64,000 bases of DNA from Gallionella sp. GTDB taxonomy: Bacteria > Pseudomonadota > Gammaproteobacteria > Burkholderiales > Gallionellaceae. Made by a program: the position numbers and the translations under genes. Numbering within the stretch: position 1 is the stretch's first letter; every line of letters begins with the position of its first letter. The notes below the pieces were generated by a model. The model worked only from the letters and a program-made list of their open reading frames with translations. It did no database searches and was not told the origin of the DNA. Location: NCBI GenBank assembly GCA_017880865.1, contig JADGRL010000007.1, forward strand, positions 1 to 64,000, given 5' to 3'. Below, piece by piece: positions 31,909 through 40,853 of this stretch.

Positions 31909-33582
31909 ATGTATAAACGTCTGGTTTTGGCAATATTCTTGAGCGCAGGCCTGGCGGCTTGTGGAGGCGGAGGCGGAGGCGGAGGCGGAGGCGGTGGTGG
32001 AGCCGCCCCTGCTGCATCTGTAGTCGACCCCCTGTTTGCCGATCAATGGCATCTGCACAATACCGGCCAACTCGGCGCAAATGGTGTTGCCGCCAAGGCG
32101 GGCGAAGATATCAACGTACAGCCGGCATGGACCACTACCAAGGGCCAAGGCGTGCTCATCGCCGTCGTGGATGACGGGCTGGAGATCGGCCATGAAGACC
32201 TGGCCAGCAACGTCGCTGCGGGGCAGAGCCATAACTATGTCACGGGTAGCAACGATCCGACCAATGATCCTGCAGATTTAACATCCGGCCACGGGACGAG
32301 TTGCGCCGGGATCGCTGCCTCACGCGATTTGAACGGATTGGGCGGAAGCGGGGTGGCACCGCGCGCGACATTGGCCGGTTACAACCTGCTGCAAAATTTC
32401 ACCTTGTCCAACGAAGCCGATGCGATGACGCGAAATGCGACCAGCGTGAGTGTCTCAAGCAATAGTTGGGGGGCGCCAGACGGTACAGGAGAGTTGTTCC
32501 CCAGTCCTAGCGTTTGGCAAACGGCAATCAATACCGGACTCACTACCGGACGTGGCGGGAAAGGTACCGTCTACCTGTGGGCCGCAGGTAACGGCGCAAC
32601 GGGCAGCGCGGCTTGCCCAAATTGGCTTTGTTCTGATAATTCCAACTACGACGGACAGGCAAATTATCGCGGGGTCATGGCTGTGGCGGCCGTGAACGAT
32701 CAGGGTGTGCAATCTTCTTACTCCGAGTCGGGGGCCAATCTTTGGGTGGCCGCGCCGGGAGGCGAATTCTGTAGTTCGCATGCCATCACCACGGTCGATC
32801 GCACCGGAGCGGTGGGCCACAATACGGCGGCAACGGCAGGCGTGAGTGATTATCCCAATCCAAACTACACCAAATGCATGAACGGCACCTCATCGGCCAC
32901 GCCGGGTGCTGTAGGCGTGGTGGCGCTGATGTTGGCGGCCAATCCGAATCTGGGCTGGCGCGATGTCAGGATCATCCTGGCGCAGACCGCACGAGCGAAT
33001 GATTTTGGTACTTTAACCCCTCCTGCCAATACCAGTACCACTACAGGTTGGATGCTGAATGGCGGTACACCGAAATATTGGTTCAACCACAAATATGGTT
33101 TCGGTGTGGCGGATGCGGCGGCGGCGGTGACGGCGGCCAAGGCCTATACGGCGAATGTCGGGCCGGAGCTGACTTACACCACTCCGCTCACATCGCTCAC
33201 ATCTCCCGCATCGGTGATTACGGATCCCACAACGGCGGTTCCGACACCACCGGCTACAACCAGTATCATTACTGTCGTAGGGAGCGGCATCGCCAGCATC
33301 GAGTTTGTCGAGGTCACCTTCACCGCAGTCGCTCCCTATACCGGAGACCTTGATGTCGCGCTGACCAGTCCGAGCTTGACAGTCAGCCAGTTGGCCGTGG
33401 CACATTCCTGTGCCGGTACATTCGGTGCATGTACTTCAACATATACTGGCTGGGTGTTCGGCAGTGCGGTTCATCTGGGCGAGTTGGCGGACGGAGCCTG
33501 GACATTGACGGTGAAAGATGTCCTCGCAGGAGGCGGCAACGGAACATTCTCGTCGTGGAAGCTCAAATTTTACGGACACTGA
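31909..33582 (+). CDS. S8 subtilisin-like lipoprotein protease with P-domain
   Basis: The 557-residue secreted serine protease has a lipoprotein signal (AGLAAC, Cys18), then 13 glycines, and a kexin-type catalytic domain from about residue 38: D88 in IAVVDDGLEIGHEDL, H128 in TSGHGTSCAG and S328 in NGTSSATPGAVG, with WAAGNG for the oxyanion hole. A P-domain-like beta sandwich fills residues 430-557. It lacks the usual N-terminal propeptide: the mature start DQWHLHNTGQ follows the Gly tract directly. The next gene seems to supply a propeptide-like protein. Confidence 0.92.
   Translation: MYKRLVLAIFLSAGLAACGGGGGGGGGGGGGAAPAASVVDPLFADQWHLHNTGQLGANGVAAKAGEDINVQPAWTTTKGQGVLIAVVDDGLEIGHEDLASNVAAGQSHNYVTGSNDPTNDPADLTSGHGTSCAGIAASRDLNGLGGSGVAPRATLAGYNLLQNFTLSNEADAMTRNATSVSVSSNSWGAPDGTGELFPSPSVWQTAINTGLTTGRGGKGTVYLWAAGNGATGSAACPNWLCSDNSNYDGQANYRGVMAVAAVNDQGVQSSYSESGANLWVAAPGGEFCSSHAITTVDRTGAVGHNTAATAGVSDYPNPNYTKCMNGTSSATPGAVGVVALMLAANPNLGWRDVRIILAQTARANDFGTLTPPANTSTTTGWMLNGGTPKYWFNHKYGFGVADAAAAVTAAKAYTANVGPELTYTTPLTSLTSPASVITDPTTAVPTPPATTSIITVVGSGIASIEFVEVTFTAVAPYTGDLDVALTSPSLTVSQLAVAHSCAGTFGACTSTYTGWVFGSAVHLGELADGAWTLTVKDVLAGGGNGTFSSWKLKFYGH
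31963..31992 (+). repeat. GGAGGC hexanucleotide repeat in the protease linker
   Basis: Five perfect GGAGGC units, followed by GGTGGTGGA, encode the polyglycine spacer after the lipobox. The unit length is a multiple of three, so slippage would change only linker length. Confidence 0.85.
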
Positions 33583-33630
33583 TTCGGCAAGGACGACTCC
33601 CAACAATCGTTTTAATAAAGGATGCACACC

Positions 33631-34272
33631 ATGAATAAAGCAACGATGCTCTCGGTTACACGGATTCTGGCCATCGTCGTGACGGCCACACTGTCGTTGA
33701 ATGCGCTAGGCGAAACCAGACCGGCAGCAACGGGCAGAGCGGCTCCGCAACTTTCCCAATCCTATGTCTGGTACGACGGCAATCGTCAGCAGACGGTCTG
33801 GCTGAATCCGCAAGTCGTGGCCGAGTTCAATCCCAGCCCTCAGGGTGCGACCGCAGCCAGAAGTGCGGACGCCAATGCAAAGATGCTGCCCGTGAAACGC
33901 AGTCAGGGCGGTGTACGTCTGTGGCAGATGAATAATACCGGCGATGTGGCGGTGCGCGGACTGGTGGCCAGCCACCCCACCGGTAAATACTCGCCGGTTT
34001 TCCATGATGCCCCAACCAGCAGTGGCGCGATGCGAGCGTTGCCGGGCAATATCATTGTTTACCTGAATCCGACCTGGGATGCGACGACGGTGAGCAACTG
34101 GATCAAGACGCACAAACTGGAAGTGGTGAAGAAGTTGGAGATCGGCCCCAATATCTATGTCATCAAAACGGCCCCCGGCCTGGACGCGCTCACGACCGCC
34201 AATGCGCTCTATCTCTCGGGCGAAGTGGCGGCGGCGTTTCCCGACTGGTGGCAGGAAGTTACGACGCGTTGA
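33631..34272 (+). CDS. Secreted protein resembling a stand-alone subtilase propeptide
   Basis: The 213-residue protein has a signal peptide ending near LSLNALGE. The C-terminal 80 residues (NIIVYLNPTWDATTVSNWIK, VVKKLEIGPNIYVIK, DALTTANALY, EVAAAFPDWW) show the beta-alpha-beta-beta-alpha-beta pattern and the terminal A-x-P-[DN]-W of subtilase prodomains. The upstream S8 protease lacks such a prodomain, so this protein may fold or inhibit it in trans. ATG 33631 follows AAAGGA by 8 bases; ATG 33622 overlaps that site. It lies 48 bases after the protease gene and is probably co-transcribed. Function is inferred. Confidence 0.65.
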   Translation: MNKATMLSVTRILAIVVTATLSLNALGETRPAATGRAAPQLSQSYVWYDGNRQQTVWLNPQVVAEFNPSPQGATAARSADANAKMLPVKRSQGGVRLWQMNNTGDVAVRGLVASHPTGKYSPVFHDAPTSSGAMRALPGNIIVYLNPTWDATTVSNWIKTHKLEVVKKLEIGPNIYVIKTAPGLDALTTANALYLSGEVAAAFPDWWQEVTTR

Positions 34273-34314
34273 TTGTAGCGTCGGCCCGGTGCCGAAGGCG
34301 CAGTGGCCGAGGGA

Positions 34315-35328
34315 TCAGGCTTTAGGCGCGAAAGTGAACGCATCCGAGTAGAACGCTTCATTAGGCAATCCGCGCTTGCTGGTGAAGTCGCGGTGTGCGG
34401 CTTCCACGACCACAGGCGCGCCGCAGACATATACATCATGTGCGGATAAATCGCGATAGTCATCCAGCACAGCCGAATGTACGAACCCGGTGCGTCCCTG
34501 CCATGCGTCTTCAGGCGGGGCATCAGAGAGTACCGGAGTAAATTTGATACCGCTTTTCTCCCATTCCGCAGCCTTGTCCAGCATGTATAGGTCCGCCAGT
34601 TTGCGCGCGCCCCAATAAAAATGCATCGGGCGTTTTATGCCGATATACAGCGCGTGTTCGATGATCGCCTTGATCGGGGCGAAACCGGTGCCGCTGGCGA
34701 CGAATATGATTGGCTTGTCCGAATCTTCGCGCAGAAAAAAAGTGCCGAGCGGCCCCATGAAGCGCAGGATGTCGCGCTCTTTCATTTCCTCAAATACATG
34801 ATGGGTAAATGCGCCGCCGGTGATGTTGCGGATATGCAGCTCCAGAAATTCATCGTCATGCGGCGCATTGGCCAGCGAGAAGCTGCGCGGCTTTTGATCT
34901 TTGAGCAAAATGTCGATGTACTGCCCGGCCAGGAATTGCATGCGTTCATTGGCGGGAAGCTTGAGCGAGAGCACCATGACATCCGGTGCACGCTGTTCCA
35001 TTTTTTGCACGCGGCACGGTATGGTCTTGACCGTAATATCCTTGACCGCATTCACTTCATGGCACTCAACCACCAGATCGGACTGCGGTTTGGCGCAGCA
35101 GAACAGCGCCATGCCCGCAGCTTTCTCGGCTTCGCTTAAGGCGTGTTCCTGATACTTGCCATAATCCACTTGCCCGGACACCACTTGCCCCTTGCATGCC
35201 CCGCATACCCCGTCGCGGCAGCTATAAGGCAGCGTATAGCCGTGCTTGAGAGCGGCCTCGAGAATGGTCTCGTTAGCTTCGATCGGGAAGTGGTGGCCAC
35301 TGGGCTGGATGGTAGTTATAAAGGTCAT
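34315..35328 (-). CDS. 2Fe-2S/FAD NAD(P)H reductase (CDP-6-deoxyglucoseen reductase-like)
   Basis: The 337-residue protein fuses a plant-type ferredoxin domain (YSCRDGVCGACKG, Cys at about 37-45, plus LFCCAKP) to a ferredoxin-NADP reductase module: RSFSLANAPHDDE for FAD, ASGTGFAPIKAII for NAD(P) and a C-terminal VYVCGAPVVVEAA. The family is often named CDP-6-deoxy-delta-3,4-glucoseen reductase, but no deoxysugar genes are near, so it may serve another oxygenase or reductase. It is monocistronic. Confidence 0.88.
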   Translation of the reverse strand: MTFITTIQPSGHHFPIEANETILEAALKHGYTLPYSCRDGVCGACKGQVVSGQVDYGKYQEHALSEAEKAAGMALFCCAKPQSDLVVECHEVNAVKDITVKTIPCRVQKMEQRAPDVMVLSLKLPANERMQFLAGQYIDILLKDQKPRSFSLANAPHDDEFLELHIRNITGGAFTHHVFEEMKERDILRFMGPLGTFFLREDSDKPIIFVASGTGFAPIKAIIEHALYIGIKRPMHFYWGARKLADLYMLDKAAEWEKSGIKFTPVLSDAPPEDAWQGRTGFVHSAVLDDYRDLSAHDVYVCGAPVVVEAAHRDFTSKRGLPNEAFYSDAFTFAPKA

Positions 35329-35380
35329 GATGAAGGCCGTGAGTGCGCAAAAGTGCGGATTTTAACGCATTATCAAAATA

Positions 35381-35505
35381 TGAGAAGCATTCTTATAATC
35401 GGTTGTGGTGATATTGTGCTGCTAGCTATGCCCTTGCTGAGAAAGGGTTATGGGGTGTTCGCTTTCGGAATTGATGGGGCGCAAAAGTGTGCCTATTACC
35501 CTGAA
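35381..35505 (+). pseudogene. Remnant of an NAD(P)-binding SDR/epimerase
   Basis: Starting at ATG 35381 the frame reads MRSILIIGCGDIVLLAMPLL, then RKGYGVFAFGIDGAQKC, which resembles the first Rossmann beta-alpha-beta unit of an atypical SDR. After about 40 residues the similarity stops, where the frame runs antisense into the pseudouridine-synthase-like gene. It seems to be a 3'-truncated gene. Confidence 0.45.
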
Positions 35506-36222
35506 TTAGAACCGCTCATGCGGCATCAAATAACGCCATTGTCCAGACTGCAATTTGGCCATGGCCACTCGCCCGATCCTGATCCGTTTCATGGCCAGCA
35601 CCTGCAGCCCGACACTTTGACACATATGCGCAATCGATCCGGGCTGCACTCCCTTAATGGCGAAACGCAGCCGGGTTTCGTTTTGCCAGCTGACCTTGAT
35701 CGGAGGCAGTGGCCGACCATTAAATTTGAGTCCGTGGTTAAGCAGTTTAAGTCCGTCGGGTGGGAGAACACCGGCCACTTCCACAATATATTCCTGCTCG
35801 ACCGTTGCGGCATCGTCGATCAATTTGCGCGCGACGCGCCAGTCTTGGGTAAGCACTTGCAAGCCGCTCGCATTCACCGCAAGCGGCATGCAAGGCGTCA
35901 GGTGAACGAAGTGTTGCTTGAGCATGTGGATGCCGGAAGGATCGTCAGCAGCCCGCGTATCGGCGTTTATCAGTGGCGACGCCAAGTTGACATTCATGGC
36001 GGCGTTAGCCGGTTGGTGAAACAAAATGGTCGCGGGTTCTACCGGCATCAGTTGGGCTTCGGTGTGAAGCTCGACCTTCTGCTCCGACACCATGAACTGC
36101 GGTTCTTCCACCACTTGTCCATCGACCATGACCCAGCCGCCGGCGATATAAAGTTCGGCCTCTCGGCGAGAGCAGGAGATAATTTCGGTAAGGCGCTTAG
36201 CGAGGCGAACGGGGACTGTCAT
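35506..36222 (-). CDS. RsuA-family pseudouridine-synthase-like protein lacking catalytic Asp
   Basis: The 238-residue protein has an S4 RNA-binding domain (residues 5-52, VRLAKRLTEIISCSRREAEL) and an RsuA/RluF-type synthase domain (about 65-238). In the active-site motif, usually GRLDxxTxGL, it reads MPLAVNASGL: the catalytic Asp position is A115. The rest of the fold, including LLTQD-like LQVLTQDWRVARKL and EQEYIVEV, is kept. It may bind rRNA without isomerising uridine, or use another residue. Start ATG 36222 is preferred; an upstream TTG lacks support. Confidence 0.75.
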   Translation of the reverse strand: MTVPVRLAKRLTEIISCSRREAELYIAGGWVMVDGQVVEEPQFMVSEQKVELHTEAQLMPVEPATILFHQPANAAMNVNLASPLINADTRAADDPSGIHMLKQHFVHLTPCMPLAVNASGLQVLTQDWRVARKLIDDAATVEQEYIVEVAGVLPPDGLKLLNHGLKFNGRPLPPIKVSWQNETRLRFAIKGVQPGSIAHMCQSVGLQVLAMKRIRIGRVAMAKLQSGQWRYLMPHERF

Positions 36223-36295
36223 GAGATGTGTTTCTCTGGTGCAAGGAGTGATATTGTAAACGCTCAAGTCAGGCTATCACCTGTAAAATACCAAC

Positions 36296-36532
36296 ATGAA
36301 CGATATTAAAAAAACCGCAAATCTTCCAAGTTTGGACGGCATCACGCTTGAGGCTATCGTCACGCAACTATCCGAGAATATGGGCTGGGAAGCGATGGGG
36401 GCTGCCGTGCCGGTGCGCTGTTTTACTCACGATCCCAGCATTAAATCCAGTTTGAAGTTTTTACGCAGAACACCGTGGGCTCGCGCAAAAGTTGAGCAGT
36501 TGTATTTGCAACAAACACAAGTACGCCGTTAA
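36296..36532 (+). CDS. VF530 family DNA-binding protein (DUF2132)
   Basis: This small protein of 78 residues carries the full VF530 pattern: LDGITLEAIVTQLSENMGWE, VPVRCFTHDPSIKSSLKFL and RTPWARAKVEQLYL. The role is unknown; the family has a HU-unlike alpha fold proposed to bind DNA. Its stop overlaps the stop of the convergent GGDEF-EAL gene (TTAA, 36529-36532). Confidence 0.9.
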   Translation: MNDIKKTANLPSLDGITLEAIVTQLSENMGWEAMGAAVPVRCFTHDPSIKSSLKFLRRTPWARAKVEQLYLQQTQVRR

Positions 36533-39024
36533 ATCTGATTCCTCCGGAAGAGCAGTAGCGCCTCAAACTCTTCAACCGGCACCGGTTCGCTAAACAGGTA
36601 ACCTTGAAAGGCCATGCAGCCGTTCTTCTTAAGGAATGCCAGTTGGGCCTCAGTTCCAACTCCTTCGGCAATCACGTTCAAGCCGAAGTTTTTGGCCATG
36701 TCGATGATGGTTTTTACCATCACAGCATCGCCGGCATCCGTTGTAATGTCGCGTACAAAATTCTGGTCGATTTTGATCTGATCTAGCGGTAACAGCTTCA
36801 AATAGGATAACGACGAATAACCCGTGCCAAAATCGTCCAGCGATAAACTGACGCCGACCACTTGTCGTAGTGCATGCATTTTCGTCACAACCGAATCAAT
36901 ATCATCCAGCGCTACGCTCTCGGTCAATTCCAGCTTCAAGCGCGAAGGTTCAATGCCATGCTTCTGAATCATGGCTGCAATCTGCCCCACAAAATCAGGC
37001 TGCTTGAATTGTTGCGCACTGATGTTGATGGCAAGAATCAAATTTCGGGTTTGCTCGTTATGGCTCCACGCCGCTATCTGCTGACAGGCGGTATCGAGTA
37101 CCCAGTGCCCAATTTGCATAATCAGAACACTTTCCTCAGCGAACGGAATAAAGTGTGCCGGTGAAACCATGCCGCGCTTGGGATGTTTCCAGCGCAGCAG
37201 AGCCTCTGCACCGATAGGGCGAAGATCGTAATCCAGCTGAATCTGGTAGTACAACTGAAATTGCTGATCGGAGATGGCTAGTCGCAAATCCGACTCCAGC
37301 GCGGCACGTGCCTCCACCAATTGCTGCATGTGCGGGTCGAAGAACCGCACTCTATTCCGCCCGGAATCCTTGGCCTGATACATCGCCATGTCAGCACGTT
37401 TAATCAACTCATCGATAGGCTCATTATTGCCATAGAAGGGGCATACGCCGATACTGGGCGAGCTGTAATGCGTGTAGGTATTAAGCTGATAAGGTGCGGC
37501 AATGGCAGCGCGTATTTTCTCGGCAATTTGTGCGACATATTGTAAAGCGACATCCGCGTCCTCGCTGACATCCTCGATGAGCACCACGAACTCGTCCCCA
37601 CCGAGACGAGCCACGGTATCTTCATCACGCGTACAGGATTTCAAGCGCTTTGCCACTTCGACTAGCAGCATATCTCCATAGCCATGCCCCATCATATCGT
37701 TTAGCGTTTTGAACTTGTCCAGGTCGAGGAACATCAGCGCGCCGTAATGGGCATTGCGCTTGCTGGCGGCGAGAGCATGGCCTAGCCGGTCATTGAATAG
37801 GCGACGATTGGGCAGGCTGGTGAGAGAATCATAATTGGCCTGCCAATAAATAAGCTCATCCTTTTGCTTCTTTTCGGTAATATCAGAAAACTGTGCCACA
37901 TAGCGATACACGTTTCCATCGGAGCGGCGCAGAACGTTGATGTGAGCCAATTTCGCATATAACCCGCCATCTTTGCGTTTATCCCACATCTCTCCTTGCC
38001 AATGACCTTTATTCAGAATCGACTGCCACATCTGCCGATAGAATTCCTTGTCATGCCGTCCGGATTGCAGAATCTTGGGGTCCTTGCCGATCACTTCATC
38101 CAGCGTATATCCCGTGATGCGCGTAAAGGCCGGATTGACATCCACGATAAGATTGTTCTCATCTGTCACGACGATCGCATCAGCGTTCGATTGGTATATT
38201 GAAGCGGCCAACTTCATTGATTTTTCGGAATTGAACAATGCTTTTGACATCTGGTTAAATGCCGCAGACAGTTTTCCGATTTCGTCCAGACTGCCTTTGT
38301 CGAGTTCAATAGGGACAAATTGATCCATACTGCCTCTGAGATGTAGAGACTCCATCACAGATTTTAATTTGACTATCGGGCTCATTAGCTTATGAATCAG
38401 CCAATAGATTGAGAAAAACAAGAGAATTTGCAGCACTATATGCCCTAACAGCAATATATCCTGTGTTTGTTTGATAATTCTGAACTCATCGGTCAAATCA
38501 AGGGTGATGCTTGCGGCGCCATTCACCGAACCCGCCTCCACCTGGTGGCACTTCAGGCAATTTGTGCCGCGAAAATTGGTGCTCGCGATAAAGGGGACCA
38601 CGGCACGCAACGTCGGCGTGTTCTGATCTGCGGACAGCAGAAACTGGGCCCGCTTTGATGTCATTGCGCGCCGGTCCATGTCGTCCGTGACTTGCTCTTC
38701 CGGCAGGCCTGTGCCGAACTGATCCTGCACCTGCTTGGCCCGCACGATGCGCAATTCCTTCACATTCTCAGACGCGCCCATTTTGCTTAAGAACAGACGG
38801 CGGTTTTCCGGATTGGAAATCATGCCAGTAATCATCAGCATGTTCATGCCGTTGATGACGCCGTCGGCAGAAAATGTGGCACGCCTTTCGGCTCCATCCA
38901 GAATCTCTTGTTCAAAGTGATCCATTACCCAGAAATGGGCAAAGAACAATATTATGACTAACATCGCCTGAATAGGGATGCTCAGTTTTGTTCCGATACT
39001 GAGTGATTTCCACCAATTTCTCAT
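36529..39024 (-). CDS. Haem-binding sensor GGDEF-EAL protein
   Basis: It is a membrane c-di-GMP enzyme of 831 residues. Order: membrane helix (about 14-33); periplasmic Tll0287-like/DUF3365 sensor domain with a c-type haem motif CLKCH (C156, C159, H160); second membrane helix (about 190-210); HAMP; PAS (about 285-405, DVNPAFTRITGYT); GGDEF with intact RLGGDEFVVL (G475); EAL with intact GAEALLRW (E607), NISAQQF and DDFGTGYSSL. Both catalytic motifs look functional, so it could make or break c-di-GMP. The haem suggests sensing of redox, NO or O2. It is monocistronic. Confidence 0.92.
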   Translation of the reverse strand: MRNWWKSLSIGTKLSIPIQAMLVIILFFAHFWVMDHFEQEILDGAERRATFSADGVINGMNMLMITGMISNPENRRLFLSKMGASENVKELRIVRAKQVQDQFGTGLPEEQVTDDMDRRAMTSKRAQFLLSADQNTPTLRAVVPFIASTNFRGTNCLKCHQVEAGSVNGAASITLDLTDEFRIIKQTQDILLLGHIVLQILLFFSIYWLIHKLMSPIVKLKSVMESLHLRGSMDQFVPIELDKGSLDEIGKLSAAFNQMSKALFNSEKSMKLAASIYQSNADAIVVTDENNLIVDVNPAFTRITGYTLDEVIGKDPKILQSGRHDKEFYRQMWQSILNKGHWQGEMWDKRKDGGLYAKLAHINVLRRSDGNVYRYVAQFSDITEKKQKDELIYWQANYDSLTSLPNRRLFNDRLGHALAASKRNAHYGALMFLDLDKFKTLNDMMGHGYGDMLLVEVAKRLKSCTRDEDTVARLGGDEFVVLIEDVSEDADVALQYVAQIAEKIRAAIAAPYQLNTYTHYSSPSIGVCPFYGNNEPIDELIKRADMAMYQAKDSGRNRVRFFDPHMQQLVEARAALESDLRLAISDQQFQLYYQIQLDYDLRPIGAEALLRWKHPKRGMVSPAHFIPFAEESVLIMQIGHWVLDTACQQIAAWSHNEQTRNLILAINISAQQFKQPDFVGQIAAMIQKHGIEPSRLKLELTESVALDDIDSVVTKMHALRQVVGVSLSLDDFGTGYSSLSYLKLLPLDQIKIDQNFVRDITTDAGDAVMVKTIIDMAKNFGLNVIAEGVGTEAQLAFLKKNGCMAFQGYLFSEPVPVEEFEALLLFRRNQI

Positions 39025-39146
39025 AACTCTTTTTTGTGCGTCAATCCCATTTGTTCGTAAAACGTTCTATTATTACATGTATTTTAAATGCACATATATT
39101 CGGCCGTGAATTGAGCTGCGGTAGAAGTTTTAAAGTTTAAATAATG

Positions 39147-40172
39147 CTAGTGTTTGAAGCTTGTACTCAGGGCAATGAGCTGATCCAGCTTGGCTTTCGC
39201 CGCACCGCTGGCAATCACCTGATCGGCCAATATCACGCCGTCTTCCAGCGTGCTGGCCAGTCCAGCCACATAAATCGCCGCACCGGCATTCAGTTGTACG
39301 ATGTCGCGCGGTGCGCCAACTTCGTTGTTCAGCACACCTAATAGTTTTTCGCATGCCTCGTCGATGTTGGCAACACGCAGCAAATTAATGGGCGCGCTGG
39401 TCAAGCCGAACAAATCGGGGTGCACGGTGTATTCGCTGACTTTGCCGTCTTTCAGTTCTGCGATGTAAGTACCCTCAGAGATCGAGATTTCATCCATGCC
39501 ATCTGCGCCGTGGACCACCAGCACATGACGACTGCCGAGTTTGCCGAGCACTTGGGCGAGCTTGGCTGTGAGCGACTGGTGGAACACGCCGAGTACTTGG
39601 TTCTTTGCACCAGCGGGGTTGGTCAGTGGTCCCAATAAGTTGAACAGAGTTCGAACAGCAATTTCGCGGCGCACCGGTGCGGCGTGCTTCATCCCGCTGT
39701 GATGATTGGGCGCAAACATGAAACCGATACCGATACTATTCACACACTGTGCAACCTGTTCTGGTGTGAGGCTTACATTTACACCGAGTTTTTCCAGGAC
39801 GTCCGCGCTGCCGCAGGTGCTGGAAACTGAGCGACCGCCGTGCTTGGCAACATGCGCTCCGGCAGCTGCTGCAACCAGCGCGCTGGCGGTGGAGACGTTG
39901 AAGGTCTGCATGCTATCCCCACCGGTGCCGCAAGTGTCGATCAAGTGGACGTTGTCCTGTACTACAACCTTGTTGGAACGTTCCCGCATGACGGTCGCTG
40001 CTGCCGCAATCTCGGTGACAGTTTCACCTTTCATGCGCAATGCGATCAATACTGCCGCGATCTGCGCCGCAGTCAGTTGTCCGCCCATGATGTGTTCCAT
40101 CAGTTCGCGCATTTCATCGACGGGTAAATCGCGGCGGTCAATCAGATGGGTCAATGTTTGCGAGTAATTCAT
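39147..40172 (-). CDS. trpD: Anthranilate phosphoribosyltransferase
   Basis: It transfers phosphoribose to anthranilate in tryptophan synthesis. The 341-residue protein has DTCGTGGDSMQTFNVSTASA (about 80-99), KHGGRSVSSTCGSADVLE and the C-terminal AGAAIYVAG. The start shares one base with the trpG stop (TAATG). trpC, usually next in betaproteobacteria, is absent; a GGDEF-EAL gene follows. Confidence 0.97.
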   Translation of the reverse strand: MNYSQTLTHLIDRRDLPVDEMRELMEHIMGGQLTAAQIAAVLIALRMKGETVTEIAAAATVMRERSNKVVVQDNVHLIDTCGTGGDSMQTFNVSTASALVAAAAGAHVAKHGGRSVSSTCGSADVLEKLGVNVSLTPEQVAQCVNSIGIGFMFAPNHHSGMKHAAPVRREIAVRTLFNLLGPLTNPAGAKNQVLGVFHQSLTAKLAQVLGKLGSRHVLVVHGADGMDEISISEGTYIAELKDGKVSEYTVHPDLFGLTSAPINLLRVANIDEACEKLLGVLNNEVGAPRDIVQLNAGAAIYVAGLASTLEDGVILADQVIASGAAKAKLDQLIALSTSFKH

Positions 40173-40741
40173 TACTTGGCCCCTTTCAAAAAATTCGCCA
40201 GCAGGTCGTGTCCATGTTCGGTGAGTATCGACTCGGGATGGAACTGCACGCCGTGTACCGCCAGCGTTTTGTGGCGCACGCCCATGATCTCGTTATCGTC
40301 GGTCCACGCGGTGACCTCCAGGCAATCCGGCAGCGATTCGCGTTCGATCACCAGCGAGTGGTAGCGCGTCGCGGTGAACGGGTTGGGCAGGCCGGTGAAC
40401 ACGCTGGTGTTGTTGTGGTGGATTGCGGAGGTCTTGCCATGCATTAATTGTTTGGCGTGAATGATACGTCCGCCGAAGGCCTGGCCGATACTCTGATGAC
40501 CGAGACACACGCCCAGAATCGGTATCTTTCCGGCGAAATGCTTGATCGCCGCAACCGACACCCCCGCCTCATTCGGTGTACAGGGGCCGGGCGATACGAC
40601 GATGTGCTGCGGGTTCATTTTCTCGATCTGTTCAATGCTGATTTCGTCGTTGCGATGCACCACCACATCCGCGCCCAGTTCGGCGAAATACTGCACCAGG
40701 TTGTAGGTGAAGGAATCGTAGTTGTCGATCATTAACAGCAT
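40172..40741 (-). CDS. trpG: Anthranilate synthase glutamine amidotransferase subunit
   Basis: It supplies ammonia from glutamine to TrpE. The 189-residue protein has [19 protein letters not shown], the oxyanion [12 protein letters not shown], the nucleophile Cys in [11 protein letters not shown] and the catalytic HPES. It overlaps trpD by one base. Between it and trpE now lie an FAD oxidoreductase gene and a GTAGG-type repeat. Confidence 0.96.
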   Translation of the reverse strand: MLLMIDNYDSFTYNLVQYFAELGADVVVHRNDEISIEQIEKMNPQHIVVSPGPCTPNEAGVSVAAIKHFAGKIPILGVCLGHQSIGQAFGGRIIHAKQLMHGKTSAIHHNNTSVFTGLPNPFTATRYHSLVIERESLPDCLEVTAWTDDNEIMGVRHKTLAVHGVQFHPESILTEHGHDLLANFLKGAK

Positions 40742-40780
40742 GCTTTTATCCTAGGTAATTTGTGCGTATCTGCTTATCCC

Positions 40781-40833
40781 GTAGGAGCCCGATTTATCGG
40801 GCGATTGAATCGCGCAATAAATTGCGCTCCTAC
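40781..40833. repeat. GTAGGAG-type BIME-like palindrome
   Basis: GTAGGAGCCCGATTTATC...TTGCGCTCCTAC, 53 bases, contains two hairpins: GCCCGATTTATCGGGC on the left and GCGCAATAAATTGCGC on the right. It lies 40 bases before the trpG start, between trpG and the upstream oxidoreductase gene. Confidence 0.85.
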
Positions 40834-40853
40834 GGAAATAATAATGCGCAATG

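Noticed and set aside
35143-36309. A 388-codon open frame on the plus strand
   Set aside because: It lies antisense to the reductase end and the whole RsuA-like gene, which has recognisable domains. Only its small part at 35381-35505 resembles a protein family, and that part is reported as a pseudogene.
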